This document shows, in pieces, positions 6,031 to 14,715 of a stretch of 64,000 nucleotides of DNA; position 1 is the stretch's first letter; the number at the start of each line of letters is the position of its first letter. This DNA is from Saccharothrix carnea (GTDB lineage Bacteria; Actinomycetota; Actinomycetes; Mycobacteriales; Pseudonocardiaceae). The stretch spans positions 1-64,000 of the forward strand of contig NZ_PYAX01000001.1 in the NCBI RefSeq assembly GCF_003014735.1, read 5' to 3'. The notes beneath the pieces are model-generated. The model did not search any database. It was not told the origin of the DNA and worked only from the letters and a program-made list of their open reading frames with translations. The position numbers were made by a program, and so were the translations under genes.

Positions 6031-7928
6031 CGCGCCCACCAGTCGAGGACGTGCGCGAATCGCTGCGCGCGGTGGCGGGGCTTGCCCGAGCGGGTCAGCT
6101 CGTGGCCCTCGCCGGGGAACACCAGCATCTCGGCCTCGACACCGTTGCGGCGCAGCGCGACGAACATCCGCTGCGCCTGCTCCAGCGGGCACCGCCAGTC
6201 GTGCTCGGAGTGCACCACCATGAACGGCAGGGAGATCTTCTCGGCGTAGGTCAGCGGGCTCATGGCGCGCTGCGCCTCCAGACCGGGCCCGCAGTAGGCG
6301 TCGGTGAAGAACCAGCCGATGTCCGAGGACCCGGAGAACGAGTCCCACGCGTTGACGGCGCGCTCGCTCCACGCGGCGCGGAACCGCTCGCCGTGGTGCG
6401 CGGCCAGCCAGGACGTCATGAAGCCGCCGTAGGAGCCGCCCATCACGCCGACCCGGCCCGCGTCGAGCTCGGGGCGCTCCAGCGCGACGTCCAGCACGGT
6501 GAGGATGTCGTCCACGTCGACCGTGCCGAAACCGCCGATCACGGCCTGGCCGTGCGCCTGGCCGTACCCGGCGGACCCGCGCGGGTTGGGCAGCACGACC
6601 GCGTAACCGGCCGCCGCGTACACCTGCGCCTCGTCGAAGAAGCCCCAGCCGTGGTACATGAACGGGCCGCCGTGCACGGCCAGCAGCACCGGGTGCGGCC
6701 CCTCGCCCTCGGGCAGCACGACCCAGCCGTGCACCGGGTAGCCGTCCGGCGCGGTGCCGGTCAGCTCGACCGAGGGCCGCAGCGGCACGGTCGAGCCGAA
6801 GTCGGTCAGCGTGCCGCCGCCGACCAGTTCGACCTCGCCGGTGTTGTCCGAGGTGGTCACCACGGCCACGATCCGGTCGCCGTCCGCGGCGAACGACTTC
6901 ACCTCGGCCTGCTCGCCCGCGAGCAGCTCCAGGTCGGCCAGCACGGCGTTGTCGGCGTCCAGCGGCACCCGGCGCAGCTCGACCGCGCCCCGGTTGCGGA
7001 CCGCCACGAGCACACCCGCGTCCGTCACCACCGGCGCCCCGGCGGCCTTCTCGCAGTCGACGGTCTCCACGTCGGTGAGCCGGGTGAGGCCCTCGCCGTC
7101 GAACCGCCACAGGCTCACGTTCCGCGCGATGGCGGCCGTGCCCGGCGCGTGCTCGGGCGAGTAGAACAGCACGCCGCCGTCCGGCAGGGCGACGGGGAGC
7201 ATGGCCGCGCCGGGCGCCGGCACGACCAGTTCGGGCGCGCCGCCGGCCGCGGTCACGCGGTAGAGGTCGTTGTGGAACGTCTCGGCCGCGCCGAGGTCGC
7301 GCTCGGCCAGGAACAGCACGGCCTCGCCGTCCGCGGTCCAGGCGGGGTCCAGCGCGGAGAACGTGCCGTCGGTCAGCTCCACCGGCTCGGCGTCCGGGTC
7401 GAGCGCGTCGACGGTGAACAGCCGCGCGTGCCGGTCGGTGGTGAAGCCGACGTCGTCCACGCGGTAGTCCAGCCGGGTGATGTGCCGCGGTGCCTCGGCG
7501 TCCGGTGTCGGCGCCTCGCCGCCCGCGACGAGCGGCGCGCCGTAGCGGCCGGGTTCGGGAACCCGCGAGGTGAACGCGAGCCGACGCGAGTCCGGCGCCC
7601 ACACCGGCACGCCCGCGCCGAGCTCGAAGTCGGTGAGCGCACGGGCCTCGCCGCCGTCTGACGGCATCACGTGCAGCTGCGGCGGCTTGCCGCGCTCGGT
7701 GACGCGCAGGAACGCGACCCAGCGACCGTCCGGGGAGATCCGGGGTGCCAGGTCGCGTTCCGCCCACGTCCAACGCCTCGTACCGCCGCCGTCCAGGGCG
7801 ACCCGGTGCAGGCCGCCCCGGTAGGCGTTCGCGGTGACGTCCGGGGTCAAGACGTTCACCAGCACGAGGTCACCACGCACCGACACGGAGCCGGGCTGGG
7901 TCAACGACTGCAAGTCATCGGGGCGCAC
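6018..7928 (-). CDS. S9 family serine peptidase (acylaminoacyl/prolyl oligopeptidase type)
   Basis: The product is 636 residues, probably cytoplasmic because no signal peptide is visible. It should cleave short or N-acylated peptides. The N-terminal half shows TolB/WD-like propeller repeats (PRISPDGRWVAFLR, VPVWAPDSRRLAFTSR). The C-terminal alpha/beta hydrolase domain has Ser499 in GGSYGG, Asp577 in 'HSEHDWRCP' and His609 in 'PGEGHE', so the triad is complete. The GTG start at 7928 follows a TAACGT -10 box by 8 bases, suggesting a leaderless mRNA. It could belong to the crp-like transcription unit downstream, but the 144-base gap with a repeat and a hairpin argues against tight coupling. Confidence 0.9.
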   Translation of the reverse strand: MRPDDLQSLTQPGSVSVRGDLVLVNVLTPDVTANAYRGGLHRVALDGGGTRRWTWAERDLAPRISPDGRWVAFLRVTERGKPPQLHVMPSDGGEARALTDFELGAGVPVWAPDSRRLAFTSRVPEPGRYGAPLVAGGEAPTPDAEAPRHITRLDYRVDDVGFTTDRHARLFTVDALDPDAEPVELTDGTFSALDPAWTADGEAVLFLAERDLGAAETFHNDLYRVTAAGGAPELVVPAPGAAMLPVALPDGGVLFYSPEHAPGTAAIARNVSLWRFDGEGLTRLTDVETVDCEKAAGAPVVTDAGVLVAVRNRGAVELRRVPLDADNAVLADLELLAGEQAEVKSFAADGDRIVAVVTTSDNTGEVELVGGGTLTDFGSTVPLRPSVELTGTAPDGYPVHGWVVLPEGEGPHPVLLAVHGGPFMYHGWGFFDEAQVYAAAGYAVVLPNPRGSAGYGQAHGQAVIGGFGTVDVDDILTVLDVALERPELDAGRVGVMGGSYGGFMTSWLAAHHGERFRAAWSERAVNAWDSFSGSSDIGWFFTDAYCGPGLEAQRAMSPLTYAEKISLPFMVVHSEHDWRCPLEQAQRMFVALRRNGVEAEMLVFPGEGHELTRSGKPRHRAQRFAHVLDWWARHLS

Positions 7929-7936
7929 GCTTCAGC

Positions 7937-7942
7937 ACGTTA
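7937..7942 (-). promoter_or_regulatory. -10 box, leaderless promoter of the S9 peptidase gene
   Basis: TAACGT (minus strand) ends 8 bases before the GTG at 7928; no Shine-Dalgarno sequence is present. Confidence 0.5.
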
Positions 7943-7981
7943 CCCCAACGATCATTAGCAAGGCTCACGAGATTTTGACGC

Positions 7982-8992
7982 TCACAGATGGTCACTGGGA
8001 GTGGGGACGTGCTTCACCGCTTCGGGGTTCCGCCGCACCTTGACCAGGCTGGCGATCGTCGTGATGGCCAGCACGCCGATGATCACCGACAGCGACACCT
8101 CGATGCCGATGGTCGGCACGTGCAGCGGCTCACCGCCGTTGAGGAACGGCAACGAGTTGGTGTGCAGCGCCTCCAGGATCAGCTTCACGCCGATGAAGCC
8201 CAGGATCACCGACAGGCCGATCGACAGGTACACCAGCTTGTTCAGCAGGCCGCCGAGCAGGAAGTACAGCTGGCGCAGGCCCATCAGCGCGAACGCGTTC
8301 GCGGTGAAGACCAGGAACGGCTCCTTGGTCAGGCCGAAGATCGCCGGGATGGAGTCGAGCGCGAACAGCAGGTCGGTGGTGCCGATGGCGACGATGACGA
8401 TGAACATCGGCGTGACGAACCGGCGGCCGTCGATCTTCACGAACGACTTCGCGCCCTGGTAGCTGTCGGTCACCGGGTAGACCTTGCGGACGACCTTGAG
8501 CGCGACGTTCTCCTTGTACTCCTCTTCCTCCTCGTTGTGGTCGGTGCGCGCCAGCTTGTAGCCGGTGTAGATGAGGAACGCGCCGAAGAGGTAGAAGACC
8601 CAGCTGAACTGCGCGATGACCGCCGCGCCCACGGCGATGAAGATGCCGCGCATGACCAGCGCCATCAGGATGCCGATCAGCAGCACCTTGTGCTGGTGGA
8701 TCGCGGGCACCTTGAAGGTGGTCATGATGATCAAGAAGATGAACAGGTTGTCGACGCTCAGCGAGTACTCGGTGATGTACCCCGCGAAGAACTCACCGGC
8801 GTAGACACCACCCGACCAGAACCAGATGCCGAGACCGAACAGCACCGCGACGCCCACGTAGAACGTGACCCACCGGGCAGCTTCGCCGATGGTGACCTCG
8901 TGCGGTTTGCGGTCGACGATGAAGAGGTCGATGGCCAACAGGACCACCAGGCCGGCGATCGTGGCGAACCACAGCCACACGGGTACAGACAT
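7982..8992 (-). CDS. TerC family membrane protein, likely manganese exporter
   Basis: The product is 336 residues with about nine hydrophobic segments. TerC/Alx/MeeF proteins export Mn2+, in some species to load secreted metalloenzymes. The family hallmark acidic motifs are present: 'EYSLSVDNLFIF' near residue 80 and 'IGTTDLLFALDSIPAIFG' near 205. An acidic cytoplasmic loop (DHNEEEEEYKEN) separates the two halves. The leader carries a yybP-ykoY riboswitch, which in other bacteria turns on genes for Mn2+ efflux, so metal specificity here is well supported. The start ATG has CCGGAGGG 7 bases upstream, and this site can pair with the riboswitch. Confidence 0.93.
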   Translation of the reverse strand: MSVPVWLWFATIAGLVVLLAIDLFIVDRKPHEVTIGEAARWVTFYVGVAVLFGLGIWFWSGGVYAGEFFAGYITEYSLSVDNLFIFLIIMTTFKVPAIHQHKVLLIGILMALVMRGIFIAVGAAVIAQFSWVFYLFGAFLIYTGYKLARTDHNEEEEEYKENVALKVVRKVYPVTDSYQGAKSFVKIDGRRFVTPMFIVIVAIGTTDLLFALDSIPAIFGLTKEPFLVFTANAFALMGLRQLYFLLGGLLNKLVYLSIGLSVILGFIGVKLILEALHTNSLPFLNGGEPLHVPTIGIEVSLSVIIGVLAITTIASLVKVRRNPEAVKHVPTPSDHL

Positions 8993-9000
8993 TGATTAAC

Positions 9001-9131
9001 CCTCCGGTGCATCGCGCGCACGCCAATGACCGGAGGTCTCCTCCGCCGGCTTGAACGACCGACCGGCGGCACCGGGAACCTCACGCCAGGCTCCGTGCTG
9101 ACGACACCGCCGCGAGGGAGTACTCCCCTCC
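9001..9131 (-). ncRNA. yybP-ykoY manganese riboswitch with translational expression platform
   Basis: On the minus strand, 9131-9030 contains the hallmark elements of this class in order: GGGGAGTA at the 5' strand of P1, a GCGG(T)GTCGTCAGCACGG internal segment, CCCGGTGCC, then the GGAGGAGACCTCCGG 3' end. The last CCTCCGG (9036-9030) is exactly complementary to the terC ribosome-binding site CCGGAGG (9007-9001), 22 bases further on. Without Mn2+ this pairing would block translation of terC; Mn2+ binding would free it. Identification is by eye, not by covariance model. Confidence 0.8.
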
Positions 9132-9238
9132 ACGCCTACACAGTCTCACGCATGAATGCGGTCCGGCGCCAGCGGAGGTGATCAGAGGCACCCGACCGGG
9201 CCGCCGGAACCAGCGGGTTTCGCTGAGAGCGCGACGCC

Positions 9239-12139
9239 GTGCTGACAGCCCGTTCTCAGCTAATCACGCCTATGGTCAACTCCGTGGCCTCCCTCAACCG
9301 CCTCCGCGGCAGGTGGTCGCTCCCCGCGCTGGTCGTGCTGGTCGCCCTGGTGGGCGCCATCGTGGTCTTCACGCGCCAGGGGGACGACCCCGCCCCGGTG
9401 AGCACCCGCGACGCGGTGATCGACGTGCCGGAAAGTCCGGACAGCGACCGCACCGTGCAGATCGACACCACCCTGTACCTGCCCGAACGCACACCCGCAC
9501 CCGCCGTCCTGCTGCCGCACGGCTTCGGCGGCAGCAAGGCGAGCGTGGACTCCCAGGCCACCGAGCTGGCCCGCCGCGGGTTCGTCGTGCTGGCCTACTC
9601 GGCGCGCGGCTTCGGCCGCAGCACCGGCCAGATCGCGCTGAACTCGCTCGACCACGAGGTCCGCGACGCGCAGAAGCTGCTCGACTGGCTGGCCACCCGC
9701 GCGGAGGTGGTCACCGATGGCGCCGGGGACCCGAAGGTGGGTGTGACCGGCGGCTCGTACGGCGGCGCGCTCGCGCTGTCGCTGGCGGGCGTGGACCCGC
9801 GGGTCGACACCATCGCCCCCGTCATCACGTACAACGACCTGGCCCAGGCCCTGCTGCCGAACTCGGCGAGCACCGGCGACGTGCCGACCGCCACCCCGGC
9901 GGCCAACGCGTTCGCCGACGAGGGCGTGTTCAAGCGGTCGTGGGCGGGCATCTTCTTCTCCGCCGGCCTGTCCGGCGCGGACGCGACCAACCCCGGCCAG
10001 GAGGCCTCCGAGCCGGGTCAGGACGATGACGGCGAGGCCGCGGACAGCGCCGCCGCCGCGATCACCGCGCCGCCCCAGCAGCAGGGCGACGCCCGGCCCA
10101 CCGGACCGGTCAACGGCGCGTGCGGCCGCTTCCAGGCCGACGTGTGCGCCGCGTACACCGAGGTCGCGACCACCGGCAAGGCCGGCCCGCAGACCCTGGA
10201 GGTGCTGCGCCGCGCGTCGCCGTCGACCGTGGCGGACAAGATCACCCAACCGACGCTGCTGGTCCAGGGCGAGCAGGACACCCTGTTCGGGCTCGACCAG
10301 GCCGACGCCAACGCCCGCCAGATCGCCGCGAACGGCGCCAAGGTCAAGGTCGTCTGGTACGCGGGTGGCCACGACGGCGGCTCGCCCGGCCCCGAGCTGC
10401 GCGGGCAGATCGCCGACTGGATGGCGTTCCACCTGGAGGGCGAGGGCACCGACCCCGGCACGAGCTTCGAGTACACCGTGGTCGGCGCGTTCCGCAGCAG
10501 CGGGTCGCCGTCGCTGCGCAACGTGATCGCGCCGAGCTACCCGGGCCTGGCCGGCTCGGCCGTGGAACGCCGTGACGTGCCGCTGACCGGCCGCGAGCAG
10601 GTGGTGGTGAACCCGGCGGGCGGCAACCCGGCGGCGGTGTCCAGCCTGCCCGGCCTCGGGTCGGTGGTGTCGCGGTCCAGCTCGCTGTCGTCGCGGCTGT
10701 CGATCGACATGCCCGGCCAGGCGGCGGTGTTCCAGAGCGAGCCGCAGACCGCGCAGACGCTGCTGACCGGCGCGTCCACGGTGCGGCTGCGGGTGGCCGC
10801 CGTGCCGGGTCAGCCGGTGCCCGCCGAGGGCGCGGTGCTGTTCGTGAAGCTGTACGACGCCGACGCGAGCGGCGTGCGGACGCTGCCCGGCTCGGCCGTC
10901 GCGCCGGTGCGGGTGACGGACCTGCCCGCCGACGGCACGCCGGTCGAGGTCACCGTGACGCTGCCCGGCGCGGTGCGCCCGGTCGAGGCCGACCACCGGC
11001 TGCAGCTCGTCGTGTCGACCACCGACATGGCGTACTCGAACGCCGCCGAGCCGGCCGCGTACCGGGTCTCGCTGGCCTCGCCCGCGCTGTCGGTGCCGGT
11101 GGTGCCGGGCGTGAACGCGACCAGCGAGGTGCCGACCGGCGCGCTGTGGGGCATCGCGATCGTGCTCATCGTGTGCGTCATCGCGGCCGTGGTCGCGTGG
11201 TTCCGCCGCAGGCTGACCGCCGACGTCGACCCGGAGCTCGAGTCGGTGCCGCTGGTGATCGAGAACCTGAGCAAGTCCTACCCCGGCGGGTTCGTCGCGG
11301 TGAAGGACCTGTCGTTCCGGGTGGAGCACGGCCAGGTGCTCGGCCTGCTCGGGCCCAACGGCGCGGGCAAGACCACCACGCTGCGGATGCTGATGGGCCT
11401 GATCCGACCCACCGAGGGCGGGATCAGGGTGTTCGGCCACCGGGTCAGCCCCGGTGCGCCGGTGCTGTCGCGGATCGGGTCGTTCGTCGAGGGCTCGGGT
11501 TTCCTGCCGCACCTGTCCGGTGCGGAGAACCTGCGGTTGTACTGGGCGGCCACCGGTCGTCCGCTGGAGCAGGCGCACGTCGAGGAGGCCCTGGAGATCG
11601 CGGGCCTGGGCAACGCCGTCCACCGGCGCGTGCGGACCTACAGCCAGGGCATGCGGCAGCGGCTGGCGATCGCGCAGGCCATGCTGGGCCTGCCGGACCT
11701 GCTGGTGCTGGACGAGCCGACCAACGGGCTCGACCCGCCGCAGATCCACCAGATGCGCGAGGTGCTGCGCCGCTACGCGGCGGCCGGGCGGACCGTGCTG
11801 GTGTCGTCCCACCTGCTCGCCGAGGTCGAGCAGACGTGCACCCACGTGGTCGTCATGCACAAGGGTTCGCTGGTCGCGGCCGGTCCGGTGGACGAGATCG
11901 CGACGGGCGGCGGCGAGGCCAGCTTCAAGGTCGACCAGCCGGACCAGGCGGCCACCGTGCTGCGCGGGCTGTCCGGCGTGCACGACGTGCACGTGGACGG
12001 CGAACAGGTCCACGCGAGCCTCAACGGCACCCCGCGCGCCTCGGCGCTGCAGGCGCTCGTGGCGGCGGGCGTGGCGGTGGACCAGGCCGGTCCACGTCGT
12101 CGGTTGGAAGACGCATTCCTGGAGCTGGTGGGCGAATGA
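9239..12139 (+). CDS. Membrane-anchored CocE/S15-like hydrolase fused to an ABC transporter ATPase
   Basis: The outer GTG is at 9239; the ATG at 9272 (955 residues) is the likelier start. Residues 16-35 form one membrane segment. Residues 60-600 are an S15/CocE-type alpha/beta hydrolase with Ser162 in 'GVTGGSYGGAL', a late 'LVQGEQDTLFGL' Asp region and 'YAGGHDGG' His, followed by a jelly-roll-like C-domain. A second membrane segment lies at about 623-645. From about 660 to the end is a complete ABC ATPase with GPNGAGKTT, YSQGMRQRLAIAQ, LVLDEPTNGLD and SSHLL. The permease gene follows with an ATGA overlap. The extracytoplasmic hydrolase is thus tied to the cytoplasmic motor of its own transporter. 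Confidence 0.88.
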   Translation: MLTARSQLITPMVNSVASLNRLRGRWSLPALVVLVALVGAIVVFTRQGDDPAPVSTRDAVIDVPESPDSDRTVQIDTTLYLPERTPAPAVLLPHGFGGSKASVDSQATELARRGFVVLAYSARGFGRSTGQIALNSLDHEVRDAQKLLDWLATRAEVVTDGAGDPKVGVTGGSYGGALALSLAGVDPRVDTIAPVITYNDLAQALLPNSASTGDVPTATPAANAFADEGVFKRSWAGIFFSAGLSGADATNPGQEASEPGQDDDGEAADSAAAAITAPPQQQGDARPTGPVNGACGRFQADVCAAYTEVATTGKAGPQTLEVLRRASPSTVADKITQPTLLVQGEQDTLFGLDQADANARQIAANGAKVKVVWYAGGHDGGSPGPELRGQIADWMAFHLEGEGTDPGTSFEYTVVGAFRSSGSPSLRNVIAPSYPGLAGSAVERRDVPLTGREQVVVNPAGGNPAAVSSLPGLGSVVSRSSSLSSRLSIDMPGQAAVFQSEPQTAQTLLTGASTVRLRVAAVPGQPVPAEGAVLFVKLYDADASGVRTLPGSAVAPVRVTDLPADGTPVEVTVTLPGAVRPVEADHRLQLVVSTTDMAYSNAAEPAAYRVSLASPALSVPVVPGVNATSEVPTGALWGIAIVLIVCVIAAVVAWFRRRLTADVDPELESVPLVIENLSKSYPGGFVAVKDLSFRVEHGQVLGLLGPNGAGKTTTLRMLMGLIRPTEGGIRVFGHRVSPGAPVLSRIGSFVEGSGFLPHLSGAENLRLYWAATGRPLEQAHVEEALEIAGLGNAVHRRVRTYSQGMRQRLAIAQAMLGLPDLLVLDEPTNGLDPPQIHQMREVLRRYAAAGRTVLVSSHLLAEVEQTCTHVVVMHKGSLVAAGPVDEIATGGGEASFKVDQPDQAATVLRGLSGVHDVHVDGEQVHASLNGTPRASALQALVAAGVAVDQAGPRRRLEDAFLELVGE

Positions 12140-13062
12140 GCGAGAACGGTGTGCACACCGATCCGGCCGCGATCTCCGATCTGACGGACGCCGCGGAGGC
12201 CGAGCACTCGGCGGTCGCGCCGGACGGGTCGAAGGTCGGGTACCGGGCGTCGCGGACGTTGCCGGTGCGGGTCGAGTTGGTGCGGCAGTTGCGCCGCAGG
12301 CGGACGCAGTTGGTGCTGGGTTTCCTGGTGCTGCTGCCGTTCATCCTGGTGGTGGCGTTCGAGCTGGGGCAGGCGTCGCCGAACCGGCGGTCGGGTGGGT
12401 TCGTCGACCTGGCCACGGCCAGCGGCGTGAACTTCGTGATCCTGACGCTGTTCGTCAGCGGCAGCTTCCTGCTGCCGATGATCGTGGCGCTGTTCTTCGG
12501 CGACACGATCGCGTCGGAAGCGTCGTGGTCGTCGTTGAAGTACCTGCTGGCCGCGCCGATCCCGCGGCACCGGCTGCTGCGGCGCAAGGCGGTCGCGTCC
12601 GGGCTGATGTCGGTGTTCGCGCTGGCGCTGCTGCCCGCGGTGGCGCTGGCGGTCGGCGTGGTCTGGTACGGGGCCGGTGAGGCGGTGTCGCCGACCGGTG
12701 AGGCCGCGTCGTTCGGCGCCGGGGTGTACGGGGTGGCGCTGGCCGTCGTCTACATCTCCATCCACCTGTTCTGGGTGGCCGGGCTGGCGCTGTACCTGTC
12801 GGTGTCCACGGACGCGCCGCTGGGCGCGGTGGGCGGCGCGGTGCTGGCGTCGATCGTGTCGCAGATCCTCGACCAGATCACCGCGCTGGAGGGCCTGCGC
12901 GACTACCTGCCGACGCACTACGGGTTGGCGTGGGCCGACCTGCTGTCGTCGGACGTGGACTGGTCGGAGATGGCGAAGGGCACGTTCTCGGCGCTGGCGT
13001 ACGGGGCGTTCTTCACCCTGCTGGCGGCGCGGAAGTTCGCGCGCAAGGACATCACCAGCTGA
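12136..13062 (+). CDS. ABC-2 type transporter permease
   Basis: The product is 308 residues with a hydrophilic N-terminal tail of about 55 residues followed by six hydrophobic segments (for example VLGFLVLLPFILVVAFELG and LPMIVALFFGDTIASE). It has the 'EASWSSLKYLLAAPIPRHRLLRRK' coupling-helix pattern of ABC-2 permeases. The start overlaps the stop of the hydrolase-ATPase gene as ATGA, so the two are made together and form the transporter. The substrate is unknown; the fused hydrolase suggests a peptide or acyl compound processed at the membrane. The gene ends 13 bases before a bidirectional terminator. Confidence 0.88.
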   Translation: MSENGVHTDPAAISDLTDAAEAEHSAVAPDGSKVGYRASRTLPVRVELVRQLRRRRTQLVLGFLVLLPFILVVAFELGQASPNRRSGGFVDLATASGVNFVILTLFVSGSFLLPMIVALFFGDTIASEASWSSLKYLLAAPIPRHRLLRRKAVASGLMSVFALALLPAVALAVGVVWYGAGEAVSPTGEAASFGAGVYGVALAVVYISIHLFWVAGLALYLSVSTDAPLGAVGGAVLASIVSQILDQITALEGLRDYLPTHYGLAWADLLSSDVDWSEMAKGTFSALAYGAFFTLLAARKFARKDITS

Positions 13063-13075
13063 GTTGTGCTCCGCG

Positions 13076-13109
13076 GAACGGCGCATCGGGACCAACCGGT
13101 GCGCCGTTC
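13076..13109. terminator. Bidirectional hairpin terminator
   Basis: A perfect 10-bp stem (GAACGGCGCA at 13076-13085 with 13100-13109, 14-base loop) lies between the convergent permease gene and the MmcQ/YjbR gene and can serve both strands. Confidence 0.7.
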
Positions 13110-13114
13110 GCCTT

Positions 13115-13468
13115 TCACGCGGTGGGAGGCCGCTTGGACCTGGGCAGCTTGTCCACGACGAGCCGGTAGGACAGGTCGAGCAGTTCGAGCAGCTCGTCGT
13201 GCGGGACCGAACCGCCGAGCCGCACCCGGTTCCACCCGTAGCGCCCGATGTAGGCGCTGACGGTGACGTCGTCCGGGTACAGCTCGCGCCAGTGCCCCGC
13301 GTCGTCGGCGGTGGCGCCCGACTTCACGCCGACGCTGCCGCCGTCCAGGCTGATGAACGCGAAGATCTTGCCGCCGACCTTGCAGCACAGCTCACCGTCG
13401 CCGAACGGGTAGGTCTCCTCGGCTCCGGGCTTGGCCAGGCAGTGCGCGATCACGTCGTCCAACGTCAT
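13115..13468 (-). CDS. MmcQ/YjbR family protein
   Basis: The product is 117 residues. The family has a CyaY-like fold with a double-wing arrangement and is thought to bind DNA; its cellular role is unclear. Typical features are 'AKPGAEETYPFGDGELCCKVGGKIFAFIS' at 12-40 and 'GWNRVRLGGSVPHDELLELLDLSYRLVVDKLPR' at the C-terminal end. The ATG at 13468 is divergent from the next gene with 36 bases between. It is well conserved and probably functional, but no specific role can be assigned. Confidence 0.85.
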   Translation of the reverse strand: MTLDDVIAHCLAKPGAEETYPFGDGELCCKVGGKIFAFISLDGGSVGVKSGATADDAGHWRELYPDDVTVSAYIGRYGWNRVRLGGSVPHDELLELLDLSYRLVVDKLPRSKRPPTA

Positions 13469-13504
13469 GGCGCCACGCTAACCGGTGACATTTAAGGTGA
13501 TCAC

Positions 13505-13894
13505 GTGACTGTCTACACGGACGAGGAAGGCCGGACCCTGCGCACGGCGGTCTTCGGCGCGATGGTGCTGGTGTCCACGGCCGAGCCCGGCGCGCTGGAC
13601 GAGGAGAGCCACGCGGGCATCCGGGCGATGGCGGCGTTCTCGCCCCGGCTGCGCCAGGTGCTCGGTGCCGCTCGTCCCGAACTGCCCGTGGGTTCCGCGG
13701 CCGACGTGGAGGTCGGCGTGCTGGAGGCGCTGCGGCGCTCGGTCGAGGTCCTGTCGGCGAAGACGCCGGAGGAGGCCGCGGCGTTCCCGGCGGCGGTGCT
13801 CGCGGTCTGCGCGGAGGTCGCCGGGGCGGACGGCCGCGTGGGGTCGGCCGAGGACGCGGTGCTGGGCAAGGTGCGGGCCGCGCTGGAGGGCTGA
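13505..13894 (+). CDS. TerB-like small helical protein
   Basis: The product is 129 residues, all predicted helix. The C-terminal segment (AAVLAVCAEVAGADGRVGSAEDAVLGKVRAALEG) has the Ala-Asp-Gly-x-Val-x-x-x-Glu pattern of TerB-like domains, which often bind metal or act in stress and defence complexes. The start is GTG at 13505; AAGGTGA 7 bases upstream could act as a ribosome-binding site, and TAAGGT at 13493-13498 could equally be a -10 box for a leaderless mRNA. It is not next to other ter genes except terC about 4.5 kb away. Assignment is at domain level only. Confidence 0.6.
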   Translation: MTVYTDEEGRTLRTAVFGAMVLVSTAEPGALDEESHAGIRAMAAFSPRLRQVLGAARPELPVGSAADVEVGVLEALRRSVEVLSAKTPEEAAAFPAAVLAVCAEVAGADGRVGSAEDAVLGKVRAALEG

Positions 13895-13960
13895 GCCCGC
13901 AGGGCCGATCGAGTGGTTCACCGGCGCCCGGTGCACGGCGTGGCCGGCCGGCGCCTCTTA

Positions 13961-13982
13961 CCCGTGACGGACCAGTCACGGG
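13961..13982 (+). promoter_or_regulatory. Inverted repeat upstream of the sigma-factor operon
   Basis: CCCGTGAC and GTCACGGG are separated by 6 bases, ending 14 bases before the small ORF start at 13997. It may be a terminator for the upstream gene or an operator/leader hairpin of the operon. Confidence 0.4.
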
Positions 13983-13996
13983 GAGTGGGGAATCGG

Positions 13997-14152
13997 ATGG
14001 ACCACTGGGTGGTGGTGCTGCTCGGCGCGCAGGTGGCCGGGCTGACCGGGGCGGGACTGCGGGTGCGGTGGCAGGCCGTGCGGGGACGCCGGCGGGCACG
14101 GGTGACCTTGAGCCTGACGGTCGGGTGGGCGCTCGCGGGTGGTGAGCGGTGA
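13997..14152 (+). CDS. Small single-pass membrane protein upstream of an ECF sigma factor
   Basis: The product is 51 residues, starting MDHWVVVLLGAQVAGLTGAG with one hydrophobic segment at about 4-22 followed by a basic tail (RVRWQAVRGRRRARV). GGAGTGGGG lies about 7 bases before the ATG. Its TGA overlaps the GTG of the sigma gene (GTGA at 14149-14152), which supports real translation and coupling. A role as membrane partner or anti-sigma component is possible but rests only on position. Confidence 0.55.
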   Translation: MDHWVVVLLGAQVAGLTGAGLRVRWQAVRGRRRARVTLSLTVGWALAGGER

Positions 14153-14715
14153 GCGGGGCGGAGTCCGCCGAGGCGCCGGTCGGCGGCGCCGAACAGGTCG
14201 ACGTTCCCGGCCAGGCCGGACGCGCCCGCGCGGGGCACGAGCCGGCGTTCACCGACTTCTACCGGGCCACGACACCGCCGCTGGTCGCGTTCCTGGTGGT
14301 GCGGGGCGCGCGGTTGGCCGACGCGGCCGACGTGGCGCAGGAGACGATGGCCGCGGCCTACCGGCGCTGGCACGACCTGGACAACCCGCGGGCGTGGGCG
14401 TTCCGGGTGGCGTCACGGGCGCTGGTCCGGCGGCTGGCGTCGGCCCGGGAGGAGCCGGTCGCCGAACCTCCCGAACCGTCACCGCTGCTGCGGCCGACCG
14501 CGATCGAGAACTGGGAGCGGCACCACGACGTCGCCCGCGCGGTGACGCGGCTGCCGCAGCGGCAGCGGCAGGTGATGGCGTGGACGCTGGCGGGCAGCAC
14601 GCCCGCCGAGATCGCCGCCGAACTCGGCCTGAGGGCCGACACCGTGCGGTCCACGCTGCTCAAGGCCCGCCGCGCGCTGATCAGGGACCTGCACGGCAAC
14701 GGAGGTGACCGGTGA
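14149..14715 (+). CDS. ECF-type RNA polymerase sigma factor
   Basis: The product is 188 residues. Region 2 spans about 25-90 (FTDFYRATTPPLVAFLVVRGARLADAADVAQETMAAAYRRWHDLDNPRAWAFRVA), and region 4 about 125-180 (RAVTRLPQRQRQVMAWTLAGSTPAEIAAELGLRADTVRSTLLKARRALIRDL) with a clear HTH. The first 25 residues are a variable extension. It overlaps the genes on both sides by 4 bases, giving a three-gene operon of small membrane protein, sigma factor and unknown protein. Its target promoters are unknown. Confidence 0.9.
   Translation: MSGAESAEAPVGGAEQVDVPGQAGRARAGHEPAFTDFYRATTPPLVAFLVVRGARLADAADVAQETMAAAYRRWHDLDNPRAWAFRVASRALVRRLASAREEPVAEPPEPSPLLRPTAIENWERHHDVARAVTRLPQRQRQVMAWTLAGSTPAEIAAELGLRADTVRSTLLKARRALIRDLHGNGGDR

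Noticed and set aside
9260..12013. Very long open frame on the minus strand opposite the hydrolase-ABC gene
   Set aside because: The translation is His/Arg/Gln/Asp-rich with no recognisable motif. It mirrors the codon bias of the real gene, whose hydrolase and ABC motifs are complete.
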